Of a DNA stretch of 48,644 nucleotides, positions 43,528 to 48,644 are shown piece by piece. A model generated the notes under the pieces. That model was not told the origin of the DNA and made no database searches. It saw nothing but the letters and a program-made list of their open reading frames with translations. The stretch comes from a virus. How positions within the stretch are numbered: position 1 is the first letter of the stretch; each line of letters starts with the position of its first letter. Made by a program: the position numbers and the translations under genes. The DNA is taken from IMG/VR virus record IMGVR_UViG_3300018420_000026, positions 1 through 48,644 of that record. One strand, written 5' to 3'.

Positions 43528-46107
43528 TTAACTAAACACCGCCCAATATTTAGGACCGCCATTGGGCGTTTTAATTAGTAACCCGCCGTTAGCATCAGTT
43601 GCTGTTGTAATTTCAGTAGATGTTGCATCTTCAAACACAATTCCAGTAATCGAAAAATCGCCGCCGACTGATAACGCAGGAAATGCAGGTGGCGTTTCTA
43701 ATCCATTATCAGTCCCTTCAAATGGAGGTGCCGTGTTTAGCGGCATCACACACAATTCTTTATCTGAAGATGTTTTAACACCACCTGATCCTGGGTCATT
43801 AGCACTATTGATGAAAATAACTGTTCTTGCTGCGGGTATTGTTGTGTCTAAATTGTAAGGGGTGGGGGGGTTGGTTGTACCTGTCTGTTTTAATTCGATT
43901 ATATTATCGGTACCCGCATTAATTATGTCAACAACTTGAGCACCATTACCAGCATCTGCTCCAGCGCCTTCTGTGTCATTTTGAATGCCGCCAAAGTATT
44001 GTACGTAATCACCTATTGATATTCCTTCTACTGTAGTTAATGCAAGATATGGTTGCCCAGCAGTATTTGCTGTTGGGTATCCTGCGGGAGGAGATGCAAC
44101 TTCTCTTCCTATAACACCTACGCATTGAGATATAGTAGAATTATCTGTCAACCCACGATGTGCATAAATTAGTGTATACGCATATTGACTTGCCACTCGT
44201 GTTTGTGTTTTCAAACCCGTACACGTTATTTCAACATCATGTGAACTGGGATTCTTATCTATAGTTGTTATTCTGTCAAATACTTGAGGGTTTGTTGATC
44301 CGTCAGGATCTAGAGTAACGACAAGATCGCCGAGCTTTATATCATCTTTAAAAAAGTCAGTTTCCGCCCTAGTTGAGAATTGATCTGAAACATTTGCAAT
44401 ATTTCTAAGATTTACTGTAATAGGGTTTGAGGTACTTGTATTTGTTGCGCTCATGTTCTGATAGATGCCGACAAGTCCCGTAGCTTTAATCAAGTACGCA
44501 TCAAACATTATACCCGTCCCGATACCATACTCTGCAAGCACACTAGATACGGTTTCATCAAGTTTAAATTTATCTACAGTGATTGAAAGTTGATCATTTT
44601 CACCATCTGTCAATGACACATCTGTGACTTGTAAAAAATATTGCTTATTGTCACTATTCAAATCATTAGAATCATTGAAGCAAAATAATATATAATCTCC
44701 TTTTTCGACATTAGATTCTGGATACCCGCCATTATATGCAAATTGGTTAGCCCCACTATGGAAAATTTGTATCGGTTGCACCCTACCACCGTTTAATTTT
44801 TTCGATATATTATCAACTTCATGCTCAGGCGTATACCTAATGTAAGTGGGCATTTGATTTAAATAATATTGCCCCGTTCTTTTATTTCTGCGATTTATAA
44901 CATTTCTTTCAAAATGCTCATATGAATTTTGAGGAGGATTATCGCCGATTATACTTTCACGATTTTGTTTATACCAATGATTAAACGGCAGTCCTCGATC
45001 TGATTCAGCGATGACAGTGTCCATATCAGCACGCATACCGAAAGGCGGGAATTTTGCTCTTGATTTCGCAGGGATAAACTGATCAGGTTTGGGATACCAA
45101 ACAGTCATTCTGATTTTTTGCGTTTCACCTCTTGACATTCTATCTGTAAAAGTAGTTCGATATGTTAATGCATCTTCGCCTAAACTAAAAGAAAAATTCA
45201 TTGTATCGCCAGATGAAGTAGCTGCTAAAGCAGTTGTACCCTGTATAGGCTCAGCGCTGAATATGAATGAGTTTCCACTAACTTGGCCAGAACTAACGTA
45301 ATGTGTAGGATCAGAACCTAATCCGTCTGGCCCCTTTATGAGCATACCATCTAATATGTGTATACCATCAGATTTACTAATCGAATGTACGGAACCGACT
45401 GATGCAGCATTGATTGTGGCGTCAAATGATTCTTGTGTGACACATTTTTCAGGTAAGTAAACACCTGTATTTTGTCCTATATCTTTTTCAAATAAGAAAA
45501 AAGAATTCATTCTAATTATACCCGGTCTGCTTCTAGGATTTGAAAAATGTCCTTCCCAAGTGATTCCTCCAAATGAGTCATTAAATGATGGATGAAACCT
45601 TGAACTGAATCCGAATAACCCATCAATCCAATATTCATCTGTAATCACGTTACTCGGATATGATGCATCATAAATATCGTTTGGTTCAATAAGGCCTGTC
45701 AAAGTAGCAGCCGTAGAGGTCAATGCCTCTCCCGAGAACACTGTTGCTGTTGGACCTGACCCACCAAGAACATAAGGAGGATCTCCTACTACAATTCTAT
45801 CGTTGACTAATTTATCTATAACTCTAATTCTTGGTTGAATGTCTATTGGTGCACCGACAACAATTTGTCCATCATTGCCTAAAGTTAACGGGCTGTAAAC
45901 ATTTGTAGAATCATGTATTTCAGCAAGATCTTGAGCCCATACGTCTGTTTGACCTAATCCATTAATTACGGTTAAGTCACCGGGTATGAAAGGTTGGCTC
46001 GGTATTAAGTCATCTAGTATATTAGCTAGTCCGAGTTGCTCATCAGGCAAATCGTTTAGACTCTTATCTGCTCTTAAACCAATTCTTATATATTTAGATA
46101 CAGCCAT
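43528..46107 (-). CDS. Isolated minus-strand tail fibre-like protein, 859 residues
   Basis: This is the only minus-strand gene after gp4. The N-terminus (IRIGLRADKSLNDLPDEQLG, then LANILDDL) matches the attachment-type motif of the two genes before it in the window, and the short C-terminal end (GGPKYWAVFS) is of a kind seen at fibre ends. The middle is beta-rich, with landmarks GITWEGHFSNPRSRPGIIRM, YYLNQMPTYIRYTPEHEVDN and HRGLTDNSTISQCVGVIGRE. No catalytic motif was recognised. It starts at the ATG on 46107-46105 with AGAGGAAA upstream, and its own late-promoter box lies at 46150-46143. Convergence with the 401-residue gene, two bases apart, shows it is a separate transcription unit. It may be an alternative or additional receptor-binding protein. 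Confidence 0.78.
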   Translation of the reverse strand: MAVSKYIRIGLRADKSLNDLPDEQLGLANILDDLIPSQPFIPGDLTVINGLGQTDVWAQDLAEIHDSTNVYSPLTLGNDGQIVVGAPIDIQPRIRVIDKLVNDRIVVGDPPYVLGGSGPTATVFSGEALTSTAATLTGLIEPNDIYDASYPSNVITDEYWIDGLFGFSSRFHPSFNDSFGGITWEGHFSNPRSRPGIIRMNSFFLFEKDIGQNTGVYLPEKCVTQESFDATINAASVGSVHSISKSDGIHILDGMLIKGPDGLGSDPTHYVSSGQVSGNSFIFSAEPIQGTTALAATSSGDTMNFSFSLGEDALTYRTTFTDRMSRGETQKIRMTVWYPKPDQFIPAKSRAKFPPFGMRADMDTVIAESDRGLPFNHWYKQNRESIIGDNPPQNSYEHFERNVINRRNKRTGQYYLNQMPTYIRYTPEHEVDNISKKLNGGRVQPIQIFHSGANQFAYNGGYPESNVEKGDYILFCFNDSNDLNSDNKQYFLQVTDVSLTDGENDQLSITVDKFKLDETVSSVLAEYGIGTGIMFDAYLIKATGLVGIYQNMSATNTSTSNPITVNLRNIANVSDQFSTRAETDFFKDDIKLGDLVVTLDPDGSTNPQVFDRITTIDKNPSSHDVEITCTGLKTQTRVASQYAYTLIYAHRGLTDNSTISQCVGVIGREVASPPAGYPTANTAGQPYLALTTVEGISIGDYVQYFGGIQNDTEGAGADAGNGAQVVDIINAGTDNIIELKQTGTTNPPTPYNLDTTIPAARTVIFINSANDPGSGGVKTSSDKELCVMPLNTAPPFEGTDNGLETPPAFPALSVGGDFSITGIVFEDATSTEITTATDANGGLLIKTPNGGPKYWAVFS
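43540..43572 (+). terminator. Factor-independent terminator for the plus-strand fibre operon
   Basis: CGCCCAAT at 43540-43547 and ATTGGGCG at 43561-43568 form a perfect 8-pair stem round a 13-base loop, followed by TTTT. It lies 15 bases after the stop of the 401-residue gene, as expected for a plus-strand terminator. The same DNA encodes the last residues of the minus-strand gene, and on that strand no T-run follows the stem, so it should work in one direction only. Confidence 0.75.
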
Positions 46108-46142
46108 TTTTTTCCTCTAAGTTGGGGAACTTGTGTTTATAT

Positions 46143-46154
46143 TATTTATAAATA
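46143..46154. promoter_or_regulatory. Palindromic pair of overlapping divergent late promoters
   Basis: TATTTATAAATA is a perfect 12-base palindrome. It contains TATAAATA on the plus strand (46147-46154), 27 bases before the gene at 46181. It also contains TATAAATA on the minus strand (46150-46143), 36 bases before the start of the 859-residue gene. The two boxes share four bases, so only one polymerase could use the site at a time. Both flanking genes have good ribosome sites and no other candidate promoter was seen in the 73-base gap. Confidence 0.82.
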
Positions 46155-46170
46155 CTAATTAACACTAATT

Positions 46171-46174
46171 GGAG
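46171..46174 (+). promoter_or_regulatory. Ribosome binding site that fixes the start at 46181
   Basis: GGAG at 46171-46174 is six bases before the ATG at 46181 and only three before the ATG at 46178. An upstream in-frame TTG at 46169 would place the site inside the coding region. The ATG at 46181 is therefore the best start. Confidence 0.7.
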
Positions 46175-46180
46175 AAAATG

Positions 46181-46564
46181 ATGGCTATTAAAGCAAATAT
46201 AACAATAGATCAAGGCGCTGACTTTGATGCCACAATTGACTTATCTGATCCATCAGGCGTACCCGTGGATCTAACAGGTTATACTGTTGCTTCACAAATG
46301 CGCAAAAACTATGCATCGCAAACGGCAACAACAACCTTTCAAACAACTCATAATGATGTTTCAGGTCAAATCACTTTAGTATTACCCAAAGATGATTATA
46401 CTTTAAATGCAGGCACAGAATCAGAAGTGACTTATGCAGGTACAACCTCTCTCGAACCAGGCAGATACTTATATGATGTTGAGATTACATCACCTGCGCC
46501 ACAGAAAACGGATCGTGTAGTTCAAGGAACTGTTACAGTCACACCAGGAATAACGAGGATATAG
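46181..46564 (+). CDS. Small beta-sandwich structural protein of marine T4-like phages
   Basis: The 127-residue product begins MAIKANITIDQGADFDATID, then DLTGYTVASQMRKNY, and ends in RYLYDVEITSPAP and RVVQGTVTVTPGITRI. This pattern, an Ig-like or BppU-like beta-sandwich with a final strand ending in TPxxTR, recurs in small proteins beside fibre genes of marine phages; the recollection is general, not a database match. A structural role linking or decorating fibres is likely. It is the first gene of the plus-strand unit driven by the palindromic promoter and lies two bases before the next gene. Confidence 0.75.
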   Translation: MAIKANITIDQGADFDATIDLSDPSGVPVDLTGYTVASQMRKNYASQTATTTFQTTHNDVSGQITLVLPKDDYTLNAGTESEVTYAGTTSLEPGRYLYDVEITSPAPQKTDRVVQGTVTVTPGITRI

Positions 46565-46565
46565 G

Positions 46566-46790
46566 ATGCCCAATATAAAAGCTACTATCACACCAGCAAA
46601 TAGATTGCTTGTAACAAATTACGCAGTCGGAGGGACTGCAGGAAGTATCCAATTGCAAAACTTATTTGATGTTGATGCTTCAGTTTTAGTAGACGGTTCA
46701 ATATTAGTGTATAATCAAAATACAAGAAAATGGACCGCAACAACACAATTAGACAGCGAAGAAACTGTGCTTGAAGGAGGCACTTTCTAA
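46566..46790 (+). CDS. Small structural protein, 74 residues
   Basis: The product has the motif LFDVDASVLVDGSILVYNQN followed by TRKWTATTQLD, which resembles a short repeat found in many phage fibre proteins (DVDxSxLxDGxxLxYNxxTxKW). It ends EETVLEGGTF. The start follows the previous stop by one base, with the ribosome site in the preceding codons (ATAGGATG), and its stop overlaps the next start (TAATG), so the three genes here are translationally linked. The function is unknown; it may be a detached module or adaptor of the large fibre encoded next. Confidence 0.7.
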   Translation: MPNIKATITPANRLLVTNYAVGGTAGSIQLQNLFDVDASVLVDGSILVYNQNTRKWTATTQLDSEETVLEGGTF

Positions 46791-48644
46791 TGAGTATTAT
46801 CAAGGTAAAAAGATCAGCAAATTCGGGCAAACCGCAACCAGGTGTGCTAAAACAGGGTGAATTAGCATATTCATTATTAGACGATGTTGAAGGTAACACC
46901 CTATACATCGGTACAGGCGATGGTGCTGAAGATGCGGCAGTTGCAGTTGGTGGTAAAGCATTTACTGATTTGTTGACAGCAACTCCAGGTACTCCTACTG
47001 CTAATAAAGCTGTTGTTGCTGCCGCAGGAGGAAGATTAGCATCAATTGTAATTGGTGACGAAACTACTGATCTGACATTAACACAAAGCGCATTAACATT
47101 AAACGCCGGTGGTTTAACTTTTAGTGGCGGAAATATTTTATCTGATGGCACAGCAACAATCACAGGTTTGCCTACACCAGGTATCGATTCACCTGATTCA
47201 CAGGTTGCAACAAAGGGTTATGTTGTATCTAGGTCAACCGGCATCAATGTATCTGATTCAGAAGTAACGGCAAATGAAGGATTAATCTCTGGGTCCGATA
47301 CATTTAAATTTGCAGGTGATTCTGGTGTAACTGTTGTTTATGATGATAACCTTAGCACCATGACAATAGGTTTACAACAACAATTAGATGTTGATGATGA
47401 TGTTGCGTTTGGTTCAGTAACAGTTGGCGCAGGATCTAGTAAAACATTACTCGGTGATGATGGCGATGCGACAAATCCTCAAACAATCATAAAGCAATCA
47501 ACTCCTTTTGTCCACCAACAATTTATTTCTGTTAATGGAAATCCTGGCACAGTAGTAACAAGATCAACTACAACTGGCATGACATTCAATATCACGGGTC
47601 ACGGATATTTGTTGGGTGACTTGATAACTTATGAATCTGATCAACCAATTTCAAATCTTACTGATGGTTCTCAATATTACGCTGTTAATGTTACTGATAA
47701 CTCATTCCAATTGTCACTTCAAGAAGGTGGACAACCCATTAATAATGACGGCTCTGACCCCACGGGTGGAGGAACATTAACAGACGTATTATTCACAGAA
47801 AATCCTGTAAGTTTTTACGCAACATCAGATTTGATTTCGATAGGTTCTCCTGTTCGAAGCACAGTAGCGGTCGGCGATAATTTAAGTGTTGCGGGTAATG
47901 CAGTAATTACAGGTGATTTGACAGTAAATGGAACTAGCACAACAGTTAACTCAACCACCGTACAGATTGATGATCCTGTTATGGAGTTGGGTACTCATGG
48001 CACAGTGTATGATGGTCTTGAGCGTGGTATTAAATTTAATTACACAGAAGGCACAGCACAAACTCCTAATAATCTTGTAGGATTTTTCGGGTACGATCAT
48101 AAAAACGCATCAGATGATGCATCTACAACAGCGGGCAAATTTAAATTCTTAGTAGGCGCTACAGAAAGTTCAAATACGTTTACCGGAACAAAAGCCACAA
48201 TCGTAGCAGATGTTGAGGGTAATGTTACAGGTAATGCATCAACGGCAACTGCTTTACAAACTGCTCAAACATTTGCATTGACTGGTGATGTTACAGGTAC
48301 AGTTGAAACTGATCTAAGCGGAGGCATGTCAATAGCAACTTCATTAGCATCTGATGTGTCTTCCTCTCTTGGTGAATATGTAAAAGATCTTCAAGTGAAA
48401 GGCATTTTTGATATAACTGATCCTGATCCCGCAAATTACGCATTTGTTGCAGACGATGACGGATCTTCGCTTGTTATTGGTACAGCAAATAATACAACGA
48501 ATGGTGATATTGCAACAGTTGATGCTAAATTAGCAACTGCAACGGCAAATACTGCACCTATTGTTGATAAAAATGATGCTGAATATGATGCGGGGTGGAA
48601 GAATGATCAAGGTGTTGCTGAATTTAACAGCGATCAATTTTCTG
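46790..48644 (+). CDS. Large tail fibre protein, 3' part beyond the window
   Basis: The frame opens at the ATG on 46790, overlapping the previous stop (TAATG), and has no stop to the window end, giving at least 618 residues. The N-terminus reads MSIIKVKRSANSGKPQPGVL, then KQGELAYSLLDD and NTLYIGTGDG, a common fibre start. Residues about 260-345 hold a module shared with other proteins here (TGHGYLLGDLITYESD, then TDGSQYYAVNV). Near 375-400 comes LTVNGTSTTVNSTTVQIDDP, a hallmark of long phage fibres, then repeats such as VEGNVTGNASTATALQTA. The C-terminal tip is not seen. An S74 domain, as in the 508-residue fibre, is possible but untested. Confidence 0.85.
   Translation, partial: MSIIKVKRSANSGKPQPGVLKQGELAYSLLDDVEGNTLYIGTGDGAEDAAVAVGGKAFTDLLTATPGTPTANKAVVAAAGGRLASIVIGDETTDLTLTQSALTLNAGGLTFSGGNILSDGTATITGLPTPGIDSPDSQVATKGYVVSRSTGINVSDSEVTANEGLISGSDTFKFAGDSGVTVVYDDNLSTMTIGLQQQLDVDDDVAFGSVTVGAGSSKTLLGDDGDATNPQTIIKQSTPFVHQQFISVNGNPGTVVTRSTTTGMTFNITGHGYLLGDLITYESDQPISNLTDGSQYYAVNVTDNSFQLSLQEGGQPINNDGSDPTGGGTLTDVLFTENPVSFYATSDLISIGSPVRSTVAVGDNLSVAGNAVITGDLTVNGTSTTVNSTTVQIDDPVMELGTHGTVYDGLERGIKFNYTEGTAQTPNNLVGFFGYDHKNASDDASTTAGKFKFLVGATESSNTFTGTKATIVADVEGNVTGNASTATALQTAQTFALTGDVTGTVETDLSGGMSIATSLASDVSSSLGEYVKDLQVKGIFDITDPDPANYAFVADDDGSSLVIGTANNTTNGDIATVDAKLATATANTAPIVDKNDAEYDAGWKNDQGVAEFNSDQFS

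Noticed and set aside
46169-46180. In-frame TTG start giving a four-residue longer protein (MEKM...)
   Set aside because: GGAG at 46171-46174 is the natural ribosome site for the ATG at 46181, and the family start is MAIK.
43526-46180. Invertible fibre segment flanked by recombination sites
   Set aside because: No matching inverted repeats were found at the two ends. The palindrome at 46143 is explained by late promoters, and no invertase gene is present.
46588-47163. Minus-strand open frame of 191 codons
   Set aside because: It lies antisense to two well-supported plus-strand genes, and its composition looks like an antisense shadow with no recognisable motif.
1-48644. tRNA genes, CRISPR arrays, insertion sequences, attachment sites, origins
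   Set aside because: None was recognised on reading. Gaps are too short (at most about 75 bases) for tRNA clusters or arrays, and no transposase or integrase motif was seen.

Overview
The window is part of the late, structural region of a T4-like contractile-tailed bacteriophage, probably marine. Three things support this. The gene order is that of T4-type baseplate modules: gp4 on the minus strand faces away from a plus-strand run of gp48, gp53, a gp27-like hub, a gp5-like spike, gp25, gp6, gp7 and gp8. Exact copies of the T4 late-promoter box TATAAATA stand in several of the few intergenic gaps. The downstream proteins carry motifs common in tail proteins of marine cyanophages and pelagiphages. 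The DNA is AT-rich and almost fully coding; no gap exceeds about 75 bases. The host cannot be told from this window.

Layout. (1) 1-1006, minus strand: the start of an unidentified gene cut by the window edge (possibly gp2), a staphylococcal-nuclease-like protein and head completion protein gp4, joined by TAATG overlaps. (2) 1017-1048: two late-promoter boxes that face each other and serve gp4 and gp48. (3) 1063-15925, plus strand: tail tube cap, wedge, hub and spike proteins, with new late promoters before gp8 and probably before gp25. (4) 15943-43525, plus strand: a 1834-residue DUF4815-like protein, a small coiled-coil protein and a row of large fibre or adhesin proteins. These include an S74 self-cleaving fibre, a polyglycine adhesin, a beta-helix fibre, two tandem paralogues, a mosaic of leucine-rich repeats, a C-type-lectin-like domain and a cupredoxin domain, and a 401-residue fibre. 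(5) 43528-46107, minus strand: one isolated 859-residue fibre-like gene, convergent with the 401-residue gene. A plus-strand terminator hairpin sits inside its 3' end, and a perfect palindrome made of two overlapping late promoters lies upstream. (6) 46181-48644, plus strand: two small structural proteins and a large fibre gene that runs off the window.

How it works together. The first half should encode the hub, spike and wedges that assemble the baseplate and start the tail tube. The second half should encode the adsorption apparatus hung on it. T4 gp9, gp10, gp11, gp12 and wac were not recognised, and the gp5-like spike has no lysozyme domain, so this baseplate differs from T4's at its rim and in how it would breach the wall. 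The strongest novelty is in the adhesin block: small modules shuffled between wedge and fibre proteins, a cupredoxin with a full set of copper ligands nested in a split lectin-like domain, and two different pairings of opposed late promoters.
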